Below, piece by piece: positions 40,359-49,100 of a stretch of DNA of 64,000 nucleotides. The stretch covers positions 124,001 through 188,000 of the forward strand of contig JAFDYV010000009.1 in NCBI GenBank assembly GCA_018267275.1, written 5' to 3'. The first letter of the stretch is position 1; each line of letters opens with the position of its first letter. The stretch is from Bacteroidota bacterium. Lineage in GTDB: Bacteria > Bacteroidota > Bacteroidia > Cytophagales > Cyclobacteriaceae. The position numbers were made by a program, and so were the translations under genes. Below the pieces are notes generated by a model that was given only the letters and a program-made list of their open reading frames with translations, did not search any database and was not told the origin of the DNA.

Positions 40359-41726
40359 ATGAGTAAAAAAAAGGAGAAGGACTCGGCCACAGGCAAGGCA
40401 ATTAAGAAAATCTTCGTGCTCGACACATCGGTGATCATCTTTGAGCACAATAGTATCCTCAACTTCGCAGAACACGACATCGGTATACCCATTACGGTGT
40501 TGGAAGAGCTCGACAACTTCAAAAAAGGTAACGATACCAAGAATTTTGAAGCACGCGAGTTTATCCGGTTGATGGATAAGCTGGCTAAAGGGCAAATGCT
40601 ACACCAATGGAATCCGCTCAACGGCAAGAGCAAAGGCAGCTTTAAAGTGTTGATGGACACCGGAGGTGATGGTGATTTGGATGCAAGCAAAGTCTTCAAC
40701 GAAGACAAACCTGACCACAGAATTCTCAATTCAGCCCTTGCACTACAAAAAGAAGAGAAGGGCCGCAGGGTTATACTCGTATCAAAAGATGTGAACCTGC
40801 GCTTGAAGGCGATGGCACTCGGATTAACAGCGGAAGACTATACGACCGGCAAGATCCAAAACATTAGCTCTTTACACACGGGCAGGTCGGTGATGGACAA
40901 CGCGACTTCAGAAGCCATTGATTTAATCTACGAAAAGGGGTATTGCCCTCCGGCAGAAGTATTGGGTCGGCATAAACCGATGAAGAACCATTACTACATT
41001 TTACGAAATGGAAAAAAATCGGTGTTGGCATTTTACAATTCTGCTAACGGCATGGTTGAGCAGGTGGAGAAACGATCGGCTTACGGAATAAAACCGCGCA
41101 ATGCAGAGCAGGCATTTGCTATCCACGCAGTGCTTAAACCAGAAATAAAGCTGGTCTCAATGCAGGGGGTGGCAGGCACAGGCAAAACGTTGATTGCCCT
41201 TGCTGCGGCACTCGAACAGAAGCGTGAGTATAAGCAAATCTATTTGGCACGGCCCATTGTTCCGTTGAGCAATAAAGACATTGGCTACCTGCCCGGTGAC
41301 ATCAAATCCAAGCTCAACCCCTACATGGAACCGCTTTGGGATAACTTGAAATTTATTCAAAATCAATACAGCGAAAGCGATAAGGAGTACGCCAAAATCA
41401 CCGAGATGGTGCAAAACGAAAAATTGGTAATCACTCCGTTAGCCTACATCCGCGGCAGAAGCTTATCGAACATTATTTTTATTGTGGATGAAGCCCAAAA
41501 TCTTACTCCGCACGAAGTGAAAACCATCATCACACGCGCAGGAGAAAACACCAAAATCATTTTTACGGGTGATATTCACCAAATAGACACACCCTATTTG
41601 GACTCTCAATCCAATGGCTTGTCCTATTTGATTGATCGGCTTAAAGACCATGAGTTGTATGCCCACGTGACTTTAGAGAAAGGTGAACGATCTGAACTGG
41701 CCAATTTGGCGAACGAGCTTCTTTAA
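40359..41726 (+). CDS. PhoH-family ATPase with N-terminal PIN domain
   Basis: A 455-residue PhoH2-type protein. The N-terminal PIN ribonuclease domain starts at FVLDTSVIIFEHN, with further acidic residues near DKPDHRILNSALAL and LVSKDVNLRLKA. The C-terminal PhoH ATPase has GVAGTGKTLIALAAALEQ (P-loop, about residue 270) and FIVDEAQNLTPHEVKTII, then FTGDIHQID. PIN-PhoH proteins unwind and cut RNA in other bacteria. It is preceded by about 160 nt without a gene. Confidence 0.92.
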   Translation: MSKKKEKDSATGKAIKKIFVLDTSVIIFEHNSILNFAEHDIGIPITVLEELDNFKKGNDTKNFEAREFIRLMDKLAKGQMLHQWNPLNGKSKGSFKVLMDTGGDGDLDASKVFNEDKPDHRILNSALALQKEEKGRRVILVSKDVNLRLKAMALGLTAEDYTTGKIQNISSLHTGRSVMDNATSEAIDLIYEKGYCPPAEVLGRHKPMKNHYYILRNGKKSVLAFYNSANGMVEQVEKRSAYGIKPRNAEQAFAIHAVLKPEIKLVSMQGVAGTGKTLIALAAALEQKREYKQIYLARPIVPLSNKDIGYLPGDIKSKLNPYMEPLWDNLKFIQNQYSESDKEYAKITEMVQNEKLVITPLAYIRGRSLSNIIFIVDEAQNLTPHEVKTIITRAGENTKIIFTGDIHQIDTPYLDSQSNGLSYLIDRLKDHELYAHVTLEKGERSELANLANELL

Positions 41727-42036
41727 AAGAGGAAAATTATTCTCAATTTGAAACTTTGCTGCGGATGGTGGCTCCGTTTTCGCCTTATCCACTAACAAAA
41801 CTAAGCCTGCAAGTTTTTTCTGTGTTTTGAAGGTTAGATGCCTTGATTCAGATCAAAAATGACGATTCCATCAAAAAACACTCATTTTTTGGAGTAAGTT
41901 GATCTTCGATATTGAATAAAAGGGGTTGCAAATCGCACTTGCAGTACAAAATCTGGAGCCGTTTAAAGATGGCGCGTAAACCCTGCGCTTACCTCGCCTG
42001 TTTATTGCTGCATACGGACTCAAATACTTATTCAGC
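41727..42036. other. 310-nt intergenic stretch, no gene seen
   Basis: No convincing open frame or RNA is visible. Two weak stem-loops occur: TTGAT-TCAG-ATCAA (41843-41856) and an imperfect stem with outer arms ATCAA/TTGAT and inner arms ACTC/GAGT (41870-41903). Neither has a T run, so they are poor terminators. No full promoter is seen before 42037. Confidence 0.5.
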
Positions 42037-42288
42037 ATGTTCTACAAATTGATTTTTAAGAACCTTTCAGAGAGTGGCAAGTTGCGTTTTTTGAGAGAGC
42101 ATGGCGTATCGCTTGGCGTGCGCGTGCGCGAGAATCGAAAGGTGTTCATCTATATGGTAAAAGATTTCTTTGTGGAAGTACTTTACCAACACGACAACAG
42201 CGAAGGCGAAGCTGAAAAGCTCAATGTCTTTGATTCTTTGAAAGGACTTAACTCCTATTTGGAAAAGGAATTTAAAACCGCCTTTTGA
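42037..42288 (+). CDS. Small conserved hypothetical protein
   Basis: An 83-residue protein, no signal peptide, mixed alpha/beta with a charged middle (RFLREHGVSLGVRVRENRKV, then YMVKDFFVEVLYQHDN). It ends with a helical FDSLKGLNSYLEKEFKTAF. The codon pattern and complete frame look real, but the family is not recognised. It converges on sucD with a 6-nt gap. A cytoplasmic location is likely. Confidence 0.6.
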   Translation: MFYKLIFKNLSESGKLRFLREHGVSLGVRVRENRKVFIYMVKDFFVEVLYQHDNSEGEAEKLNVFDSLKGLNSYLEKEFKTAF

Positions 42289-42294
42289 TAGCCT

Positions 42295-43170
42295 CTATTT
42301 TCCCAGGGCCTTCAACATTGTTTCGCCAATCAATGCGGGGGACTCCACCACGTGGATTCCGCATTCGCGCATAATTTTCATTTTTGCCGCAGCTGTGTCC
42401 TCGGCTCCGCCTATGATAGCACCTGCATGGCCCATCCTCCTTCCGGGAGGTGCGGTTTGGCCTGCTATAAACCCTACTACCGGTTTCTTATTTCCATTTT
42501 CTTTTATCCAGCGGGCGGCCACCGGTTCATAGCTTCCACCAATTTCACCAATCATCACTATGCCTTCCGTCTCGGGGTCATTCATCAATAGCTCCACAGC
42601 ATCTTTGGTGGGGGTGCCAATGATAGGGTCTCCACCGATACCAATGGCAGTAGTAATTCCCATGCCTGCTTTAACAATTTGGTCCGCAGCTTCGTAGGTC
42701 AGCGTACCCGACTTAGAAACGATACCAATCTTGCCTTTTTTGAAAACAAAACCTGGCATAATGCCCACCTTTGCTTCGCCTGGTGTGATTACACCGGGGC
42801 AGTTAGGCCCAATCAGCTTCACATTCTTGCTTTTGATGTATTGCTTGGCAGTCATCATATCCTTTACAGGAATACCTTCGGTAATGGCCACAATCACTTG
42901 GATACCAGCATCGGCAGCCTCCATAATGGAATCTGCAGCAAATGCCGGTGGCACAAAAATGATAGACACATCTGCGCCTGTTTTATCAACAGCCTCTTTT
43001 ACAGTGTTGAACACTGGTCTGCCTAAATGCACTTGGCCTCCCTTGCCGGGCGTCACCCCACCCACCACGTTGGTTCCATATTCAATCATTTGGCCTGCAT
43101 GGAACGAGCCTTCTGAACCTGTAAAACCTTGAACTATTACGCGGGAGTTTTTATTTACCAGTACACTCAT
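42295..43170 (-). CDS. sucD: Succinyl-CoA ligase subunit alpha
   Basis: A 291-residue TCA-cycle enzyme subunit that converts succinyl-CoA to succinate with nucleotide phosphorylation. Seen are the CoA-binding Rossmann start ([20 protein letters not shown]), [20 protein letters not shown] and the phosphohistidine loop [13 protein letters not shown] (about residues 240-252). SucC is not adjacent; in Bacteroidota the subunits are often apart. A consensus promoter precedes it. Confidence 0.97.
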   Translation of the reverse strand: MSVLVNKNSRVIVQGFTGSEGSFHAGQMIEYGTNVVGGVTPGKGGQVHLGRPVFNTVKEAVDKTGADVSIIFVPPAFAADSIMEAADAGIQVIVAITEGIPVKDMMTAKQYIKSKNVKLIGPNCPGVITPGEAKVGIMPGFVFKKGKIGIVSKSGTLTYEAADQIVKAGMGITTAIGIGGDPIIGTPTKDAVELLMNDPETEGIVMIGEIGGSYEPVAARWIKENGNKKPVVGFIAGQTAPPGRRMGHAGAIIGGAEDTAAAKMKIMRECGIHVVESPALIGETMLKALGK

Positions 43171-43189
43171 AAATCAAAAGTTAGGATTA

Positions 43190-43219
43190 CAAAAGTAGAA
43201 TATTCTGCTGGTTGACCAA
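43190..43219 (-). promoter_or_regulatory. Consensus Bacteroidota promoter for sucD
   Basis: On the minus strand, TTG (43219-43217), a 19-nt spacer and TACTTTTG (43197-43190) match both elements perfectly. The -7 box ends 19 nt before the sucD ATG. Confidence 0.8.
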
Positions 43220-43227
43220 ATCAGAAG

Positions 43228-43689
43228 TTATTTCAACAAGTCGGGCATCCAATTGATGATGGCCTTTCCAAAAGCGTAAAGTCCCAACGTAAATACCAAA
43301 GCCCAACAGGCACCGCTGATGAACATAAAGAGTATAATTTTTTCGCGCGGCTTGCCCATGCTCACGGCAATGAGGGTGCCGCCAATGGGTGTGAGGAAAA
43401 GCGGAGTAAGAAATGCAACACCTCCCAGGCCATATCTCTTGATAACACCGGCAAATCTTCGGTTAGAGCTTGCCGACTTAGGTTTTCCAATGACTCGCTT
43501 TTGTAAACGGCTCCGCATCCATTCGCCAAAAAAAGTAACTAGGGTTACGCTCAACATCATGCCCACTACTGTTGCAATCCAAGTAGTAGCCGGGTGCAAA
43601 CCCAAGGCAAACCCTTCCAATGGCCCCAGTACAAATTTCAGGGCACTTGATAATACTACAGGCACCACCTTCGCCAATTCTTGCCACAT
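43228..43689 (-). CDS. Small multidrug-export-type (COG2426-like) membrane protein
   Basis: A 153-residue membrane protein with about four helices (ATTWIATVVGMMLSVTLVTF; GVAFLTPLFLTPIGGTLIAV; FMFISGACWALVFTLGLYAF). A basic loop (SRLQKRVIGKPKSASSNRRF) lies between them. The pattern GGVAFLTPLFLTPIGG resembles the small multidrug export family, whose true function is poorly known. It starts 4 nt after the upp stop and likely shares its transcript. Confidence 0.65.
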   Translation of the reverse strand: MWQELAKVVPVVLSSALKFVLGPLEGFALGLHPATTWIATVVGMMLSVTLVTFFGEWMRSRLQKRVIGKPKSASSNRRFAGVIKRYGLGGVAFLTPLFLTPIGGTLIAVSMGKPREKIILFMFISGACWALVFTLGLYAFGKAIINWMPDLLK

Positions 43690-43693
43690 CTGC

Positions 43694-44341
43694 TTATAGT
43701 TTTTCTCCGAAACTCAAGTCACCCGCATCGCCTAAACCTGGCACAATATAGAATTGGTGGTTAAGCTGTTTATCAATCGCTACCGTCCACAACGAACAAT
43801 TCAAACCAGCATTGTTTCGAATATTGTCGATTCCTTCGGGCGCAGCAATCAGGGAAGCCAAAAAAACATGGTTTGGCTTTCCATGTTTTTGTAGGGCGTT
43901 AAGCGATCGGATAAATGAATTACCGGTCGCCAGCATCGGGTCAACAAGTATGATTGATTTACCTTCGATTGACGGAGCCGCCAAGTATTCTAAATTGATC
44001 GTAATCTCATGCTCACCCTCCTTGCGATAAGCGCCTATAAACCCACTATCTGATTGATCAAAATAGTCCAAAAACCCCTGATAATAGGGCAACCCCGCAC
44101 GCAGCACCGTAATGATCACCGGCCAATCTTTTAAGCTTCTGCTTACTGTGTCTTCGATGGGTGTTTGAATCTCCACAGAGGCGTATTGCAACTGCTTAGA
44201 AATTTCGAATGCCATTATTTGCCCCAAACGCTGCACATTGTACCGAAAACCCAAACGGTCTTTCTGAACCACCCTATCGCGAAGTTGCATCAGGTAATGG
44301 GATGCGATAGAATCTACTCGGCTTAGTTCAAATACGTCCAT
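43694..44341 (-). CDS. upp: Uracil phosphoribosyltransferase
   Basis: A 215-residue enzyme from ATG 44341, agreeing with the family length. The longer frame to 44539 would overlap the divergent peptidase gene by 84 nt and is rejected. It salvages uracil to UMP with PRPP. The PRPP loop is ILVDPMLATGNSF, and the uracil-binding end is YIVPGLGDAGDLSFGEK. The small membrane-protein gene follows directly. Confidence 0.95.
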   Translation of the reverse strand: MDVFELSRVDSIASHYLMQLRDRVVQKDRLGFRYNVQRLGQIMAFEISKQLQYASVEIQTPIEDTVSRSLKDWPVIITVLRAGLPYYQGFLDYFDQSDSGFIGAYRKEGEHEITINLEYLAAPSIEGKSIILVDPMLATGNSFIRSLNALQKHGKPNHVFLASLIAAPEGIDNIRNNAGLNCSLWTVAIDKQLNHQFYIVPGLGDAGDLSFGEKL

Positions 44342-44455
44342 GGTCAAAAAAAATAAAATCTTCGCCTTCGCTGATTTCACTCGATCAAAATCGATGTAAT
44401 AAAGGTAAAATCTTCGCCTTATCTTGCGAAAAAGTAAAATACAAATTTTCCATTC

Positions 44456-45403
44456 ATGCCTAAAAGAAATCCAGCGAGTACCGCTATCGATTCGAAACTG
44501 CTTAAAGCATTGTGCGAAATACAAGCACCCTCGGGGCATGAAATCACTATGAAAGATTTTTTGCTAAAATACATCGCGAAAGAAAAAAAGAATTGGAAGC
44601 ACCGCCCGCAGGTAATTGTTGGAGATCTGCTTCAAAACTGTATTCTGCTAAAATTTGGTAAGCCACGCACCGCCATTTTTGCGCATATGGACACGGTCGG
44701 CTTTACAGTCAGATACTCAAACCAGTTAGTAGCTATTGGCAGCCCTGATGCAGAAACCGGCACAACCTTAATTGGGAAAGATAGTTTAGGGGAAATTGAA
44801 TGCACCTTAGAATACGACCATGAGCACCATGCCTTTTATAAATTTGGGAGAGGCTTAGATCGCGGAACTCCCCTCACCTACCAGGTCAATTTTCGCGAAA
44901 CACCCACCTTTATTGAGTCACCCTACCTCGATAATCGGTTGGGCGTTTACAATGCATTAAAGGTTGCCGAAACCTTGAAAGACGGAGTAATTGCATTTAG
45001 CTGCTGGGAAGAACACGGGGGCGGCTCGGTGGGTTACTTGGCAGAATACATGTTCAAGAAGTGGCAAGTAAGGCAAGCGCTTATTTCGGATATTACCTGG
45101 GTAACCGATGGTGTCGAGCATGGCAAAGGAGTGGTGATATCGTTGCGTGACCGCAACTTGCCACGAAGGGAATTTGTAGAAAAGATTATTTCCATTGCCA
45201 CCAAACGAAAAATTGAACATCAATTAGAGGTGGAAGGCTTAGGTTCTAGCGATGGTGGCGAATTGCAACGCAGCCACTTGCCATTCGATTGGTGCTTTGT
45301 TGGTGCACCGGAGGCCAACGCGCACACGCCACATGAAAAAGTCCATAAGGCAGATATTACCAGTATGACTTTGTTGTATGAGGTATTAATGAAAGAATTA
45401 TAA
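44456..45403 (+). CDS. M42/M20-like metallo-aminopeptidase
   Basis: A 315-residue peptidase. Metal ligands are placed as in M42: His in FAHMDTVGF, Asp in PYLDNRLGVYNAL, Glu-Glu in CWEEHGGGSVG, Asp in SDITWVTDG and His in ANAHTPHEKVHKAD. The start ALCEIQAPSGHE is typical (the PSG segment). It lacks a signal peptide, so it should trim peptides in the cytoplasm. Its GH109-type neighbour begins 6 nt downstream. Confidence 0.85.
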   Translation: MPKRNPASTAIDSKLLKALCEIQAPSGHEITMKDFLLKYIAKEKKNWKHRPQVIVGDLLQNCILLKFGKPRTAIFAHMDTVGFTVRYSNQLVAIGSPDAETGTTLIGKDSLGEIECTLEYDHEHHAFYKFGRGLDRGTPLTYQVNFRETPTFIESPYLDNRLGVYNALKVAETLKDGVIAFSCWEEHGGGSVGYLAEYMFKKWQVRQALISDITWVTDGVEHGKGVVISLRDRNLPRREFVEKIISIATKRKIEHQLEVEGLGSSDGGELQRSHLPFDWCFVGAPEANAHTPHEKVHKADITSMTLLYEVLMKEL

Positions 45404-45409
45404 AACACA

Positions 45410-46762
45410 ATGTCGATGACAACCCGGAGAGAGTTTATCAAAACAACAGCAGCGGCCACAGTTGGTGCTGCTATACTACCTAGCCTATCATTTGCAAACA
45501 CCGATGAAAAACTCAGGTTGGGTTTTATCGGTGTCGGCTTGCGCGGACAAAATCATCTGGAACTTTCGCTTTACAGAAAGGACGTAGAGGTAGTGGCCTT
45601 GTGTGATGTACAACAGCGCATGATCGACATGAGCCTTGGGTTAATAGCCACAGCGGGTAAACCCAAACCGCATGTTTATCTGGACGGCCCGCAAGGTTAT
45701 AAAAAACTTCTCGAAAGAAAAGATATTGATGCAGTCATCATCAGCACGCCATGGGAGTGGCATACTACGATGTGCATTGATGCGATGAACGCCAAAAAGT
45801 ATGTGGGCTGCGAAGTGATCGTTGGTATGACTGTTGACGAATGCTGGAAAATTCTAGAAACATCAGAACGAACGGGCATGCCGTTGATGATGCTAGAAAA
45901 TGTTTGCTATAGAAGGGATGTAATGGCCGTTTTGAACATGGTGCGGCAAAATATTTTTGGCGAACTGATTCATTTGCAGGGAGGCTATCAACACGACTTG
46001 CGCGAAGTGAAATTTAACGATGGCGTGCAACCCTACGGAGGGGGAGCAGAGTTCGGAGCAAAGGGCTTCTCAGAAGCCCAGTGGCGTACGCAACATTCCG
46101 TAGATCGAAACGGGGATTTGTACCCAACACACGGCATTGGTCCATTGGCAATGATGGCGAACATCAATCGCGGGAATCGCTTTACGCAGTTAGTGAGTTA
46201 CGCCACCAAGGCACGCGGGTTACACCAACATGTTGTAAAGGTGGGTGGCGAAAATCATCCCAATGCGAAGGTGAACTTCAAATTAGGAGATGTAGTTACC
46301 ACCATGCTCCGCACTGCGAATGACGAAACCATCTTGCTGCAACACGATACCAACCTGCCACGGCCGTACTCACTTGGCTTTCGTGTGCAAGGCACCAATG
46401 GCATTTGGATGGATGTAAACAAATCAATTTATGTTGAAGGAACCAGCAAGCCTCACCAATGGGAGGAAGCAAAAAGTTGGCTGGAAAAGTATGATCATCC
46501 GCTTTGGAAAAAATATGGTAATGATGCCGCGGGTGCGGGACATGGCGGAATGGATTGGTTCGTACTAAATGCGTTCATTGAATCGGCCAAACGCAAGATT
46601 AATACACCCCAAGATGTGTACGATGCGGTGACTTGGAGCGCGATTACTCCACTTTCAGAAGTGTCAATCAAAAAAGGCGGGGCATCTGTTGATTTCCCTG
46701 ACTTTACAAAAGGCAAATGGCAAAACCGAAAGAATACTTTTGCTGTGGATGACAGCTATTAG
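45410..46762 (+). CDS. Gfo/Idh/MocA protein of GH109 type (alpha-N-acetylgalactosaminidase-like)
   Basis: A 450-residue protein with a twin-arginine signal (TTRREFIKTTAAATVGAA). The Rossmann fold begins LGFIGVGLRGQNHLELSL. The long run of GH109 signatures is present: ISTPWEWHTTMCIDAMNAKK, ENVCYRRDVMAVLNMVRQ, GGYQHDLREVKFNDG, NGDLYPTHGIGP and RPYSLGFRVQGTNGIWMDV. GH109 enzymes use bound NAD and cleave terminal alpha-GalNAc by oxidation and elimination. Tat export places it folded in the periplasm. Activity is not proven by sequence; related enzymes act on other sugars. Confidence 0.88.
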   Translation: MSMTTRREFIKTTAAATVGAAILPSLSFANTDEKLRLGFIGVGLRGQNHLELSLYRKDVEVVALCDVQQRMIDMSLGLIATAGKPKPHVYLDGPQGYKKLLERKDIDAVIISTPWEWHTTMCIDAMNAKKYVGCEVIVGMTVDECWKILETSERTGMPLMMLENVCYRRDVMAVLNMVRQNIFGELIHLQGGYQHDLREVKFNDGVQPYGGGAEFGAKGFSEAQWRTQHSVDRNGDLYPTHGIGPLAMMANINRGNRFTQLVSYATKARGLHQHVVKVGGENHPNAKVNFKLGDVVTTMLRTANDETILLQHDTNLPRPYSLGFRVQGTNGIWMDVNKSIYVEGTSKPHQWEEAKSWLEKYDHPLWKKYGNDAAGAGHGGMDWFVLNAFIESAKRKINTPQDVYDAVTWSAITPLSEVSIKKGGASVDFPDFTKGKWQNRKNTFAVDDSY

Positions 46763-46773
46763 AGCAAATGCAA

Positions 46774-46855
46774 ACGTGTGAACACTTTGCACACGTCATA
46801 AAACCTTCGATGACAGGATTTTTTTAACCATTTTCCATTTCTAGGTTTATCTTTG
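46774..46855 (+). promoter_or_regulatory. Dyad and -7 box upstream of hpt
   Basis: TATCTTTG (46848-46855) is a perfect TAnnTTTG box, 14 nt before the ATG of hpt. No TTG lies at the expected -33 spacing. Further upstream a perfect 7-bp dyad with a 9-nt loop (ACGTGTG and CACACGT, 46774-46796) may be a weak terminator of the previous gene or an operator; there is no T run beside it. Confidence 0.5.
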
Positions 46856-46869
46856 TTGCCCTTTTGGCA

Positions 46870-47400
46870 ATGAAAGTTAAAGACCTCGAGTTTAAGAAGC
46901 TGATTGCAGCAAGTAAGATTGAAGAAAGAATAGCAGCGCTTGCCGCTGAAATCAATCACGACTATAAGGACAAGTCACCGATTCTGCTTCCTGTCCTCAA
47001 CGGGTCATTTATGTTCGCATCAGATTTGATGAAAGAGCTGAAGATTCCGTGTCGCGTATCGTTTGTTAAAATTTCATCGTATTCGGGTACTGCATCAACT
47101 GGCCAATTGAAGACACTTATCGGCCACGAGGAAAGTTTGTTCAATCAAGATGTATTGATCTTAGAGGACATCGTGGACACCGGTCTCACACTGCAAAAAA
47201 TCATTGAAGAGTTAAGAGGCCTTGGAGCAAAATCAGTGGAAGCCATTTCGTTGTTACGCAAGGCACCTGCACGTGAGAAGAAAATTGATGTGAAGTATGT
47301 AGGCTTTGATTTAGAAAATGATTTTGTTGTGGGTTACGGCATGGATTATGACGGGCTCGGTCGCAACCTGCAGGACATTTATAAACAGTTGGGGAATTGA
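46870..47400 (+). CDS. hpt: Hypoxanthine phosphoribosyltransferase
   Basis: A 176-residue purine salvage enzyme from ATG 46870; a TTG two codons upstream is possible. The PRPP-binding loop is VLILEDIVDTGLTLQK, and the early loop PVLNGSFMFASDLMKEL and the C-terminal FVVGYGMDYDGLGRNL are typical. It makes IMP or GMP from free bases. It is followed after about 50 nt by adk, so a nucleotide-metabolism group is formed. Confidence 0.95.
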   Translation: MKVKDLEFKKLIAASKIEERIAALAAEINHDYKDKSPILLPVLNGSFMFASDLMKELKIPCRVSFVKISSYSGTASTGQLKTLIGHEESLFNQDVLILEDIVDTGLTLQKIIEELRGLGAKSVEAISLLRKAPAREKKIDVKYVGFDLENDFVVGYGMDYDGLGRNLQDIYKQLGN

Positions 47401-47449
47401 TCTTTTGATCACTAAATTGCCAGACTTTTACCTAACCAAAACCGCATTT

Positions 47450-48013
47450 ATGATCAACCTTGTACTATTTGGCCCGCCCGGTGCAGGCAAAGGCACGCAG
47501 AGTGAAAAGCTCATTCAAAAGTACGGCTTTGTGCACATCTCAACGGGCGACCTTTTTCGTTGGCATACAAAGAATGATACCGCGCTGGGCAAAAGAGTGA
47601 AGGAAATCATGAACAGTGGTGCATTGGTGCCAGATGAAATAACCATCGCGATGTTGAAGGAAGAATTGGACAAAAACCCTCAAGCAAAGGGATTTTTGTT
47701 TGACGGATTTCCAAGGACAGTTCCACAAGCGGAAGCTTTGGATAAATTTATGAAAGAGAATGGCACTGCGATTCACCATATCGTTGCATTAGATGTAACG
47801 GAAGCTGAAGTGCGCGCGCGCATTGCCAAACGCAGAACAATAGAGAACCGCGTGGATGACGAAGAAGAGAAATTGAACAAGCGGATCACTGAGTACTTTA
47901 CAAAAACCATTCACGTTCTACCATTTTACGAGCAACAAGGGAGATTAAAATCGGTGTACGGCATCGGTTCTATTGATGAGATATTTAGCAACATTTGCAG
48001 AATCATCGGCTAG
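47450..48013 (+). CDS. adk: Adenylate kinase, short form
   Basis: A 187-residue kinase from ATG 47450 (MINLVLFGPPGAGKGTQSEK); an in-frame start at 47318 overlaps hpt and lacks the family start. It interconverts AMP, ADP and ATP. Seen are the P-loop GPPGAGKGTQ and FLFDGFPRTVPQAEALD. The lid is the short type (RIAKRRTIENRVDDEEEKLN), without the long zinc-type insert. It is upstream of obgE. Confidence 0.97.
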   Translation: MINLVLFGPPGAGKGTQSEKLIQKYGFVHISTGDLFRWHTKNDTALGKRVKEIMNSGALVPDEITIAMLKEELDKNPQAKGFLFDGFPRTVPQAEALDKFMKENGTAIHHIVALDVTEAEVRARIAKRRTIENRVDDEEEKLNKRITEYFTKTIHVLPFYEQQGRLKSVYGIGSIDEIFSNICRIIG

Positions 48014-48062
48014 ACCGTAGTTTCAAAAAAACAGAAACTTAACTTCCTAAACTTAGCATCCC

Positions 48063-49055
48063 TTGTCACCCAACTTCATCGATTACGTTAAGTTCAATGC
48101 TAAATCAGGCCACGGTGGTGCGGGTTGCAAACACTTTCATCGTGAAAAATTTATTGACAAAGGTGGTCCCGATGGAGGTGACGGAGGCCGAGGCGGACAC
48201 ATCATTTTGAGAGGCAACGCGCAGTTGTGGACACTGCTTCACCTCAAATACCGAAAGCATATCTCTGCAGAAAACGGGCATGCGGGTGAGGCGCAAAATA
48301 GGACAGGCTCCTTTGGCAAAGATGAAATTTTAGATGTTCCTCTGGGCACCGTAGCACGCCATGCTGAAACGAATGAACTGCTGTGTGAGGTAAACGCTGA
48401 CGGACAGGAAATCATTTTATTACCAGGTGGCCGTGGCGGAAAAGGGAACTCATTTTTTGCCACTTCCACGCAGCAAGCTCCTCAGCACGCGCAACCCGGA
48501 GAGCCCGGCAAAGAAGAGTGGATTATTCTTGAACTGAAACTATTGGCCGATGTCGGATTAGTCGGATTCCCGAACGCTGGCAAATCCACGCTGCTTTCAG
48601 TGGTTTCTGCTGCTAAGCCAAAGATTGCAGACTACGCATTTACAACATTGACACCCAATCTTGGTGTGGTAGCCTATCGCGACAATCAATCGTTTGTCAT
48701 GGCTGACATTCCAGGAATCATAGAAGGTGCAGCAGAAGGAAGAGGCTTGGGTATTCGGTTTTTAAAACACATCGAGCGAAATTCATTGTTGTTGTTTATG
48801 GTTCCAGCCGATGCAAAGAGTATAGCTGGTGAATACGAAATTCTTTTGAACGAACTACGTAAATACAATCCCGAATTGCTCGACAAGAAAAGGTTGCTTG
48901 CTATCACTAAATCTGACTTGCTAGATGAAGAATTGGCGCACGAGTTGAAAAAAGAAGTGCCAAAAGGTATTCCCTTTGTGTTCATCTCATCTATCACCAA
49001 CAGCGGCATCACTGAATTAAAAGACTTGATTTGGAAAAATCTCAAATCAATTTAA
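48063..49055 (+). CDS. obgE: GTPase ObgE/CgtA
   Basis: A 330-residue ribosome-associated GTPase. It starts with TTG at 48063: an in-frame TAG lies at 48054-48056 and no ATG is available before the family's opening [18 protein letters not shown]. The glycine-rich Obg fold includes [10 protein letters not shown] and PGGRGGKGN. The G domain has [29 protein letters not shown] and TKSDLLD. The family's optional C-terminal domain is absent. Confidence 0.96.
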   Translation: MSPNFIDYVKFNAKSGHGGAGCKHFHREKFIDKGGPDGGDGGRGGHIILRGNAQLWTLLHLKYRKHISAENGHAGEAQNRTGSFGKDEILDVPLGTVARHAETNELLCEVNADGQEIILLPGGRGGKGNSFFATSTQQAPQHAQPGEPGKEEWIILELKLLADVGLVGFPNAGKSTLLSVVSAAKPKIADYAFTTLTPNLGVVAYRDNQSFVMADIPGIIEGAAEGRGLGIRFLKHIERNSLLLFMVPADAKSIAGEYEILLNELRKYNPELLDKKRLLAITKSDLLDEELAHELKKEVPKGIPFVFISSITNSGITELKDLIWKNLKSI

Positions 49056-49100
49056 TGACTCCCCCCTTTGAAATTAATTGCGAGGAACTATTGTAGTCAA

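Noticed and set aside
44342..44539. N-terminal extension of upp to 44539
   Set aside because: It would overlap the divergent M42-like gene, has no similarity to the family, and the 215-residue version has the expected length.
46774..46796. ACGTGTG/CACACGT dyad as a firm terminator
   Set aside because: The stem is short, the loop is 9 nt and no T run follows on the gene's strand, so it is only listed as a possible site.
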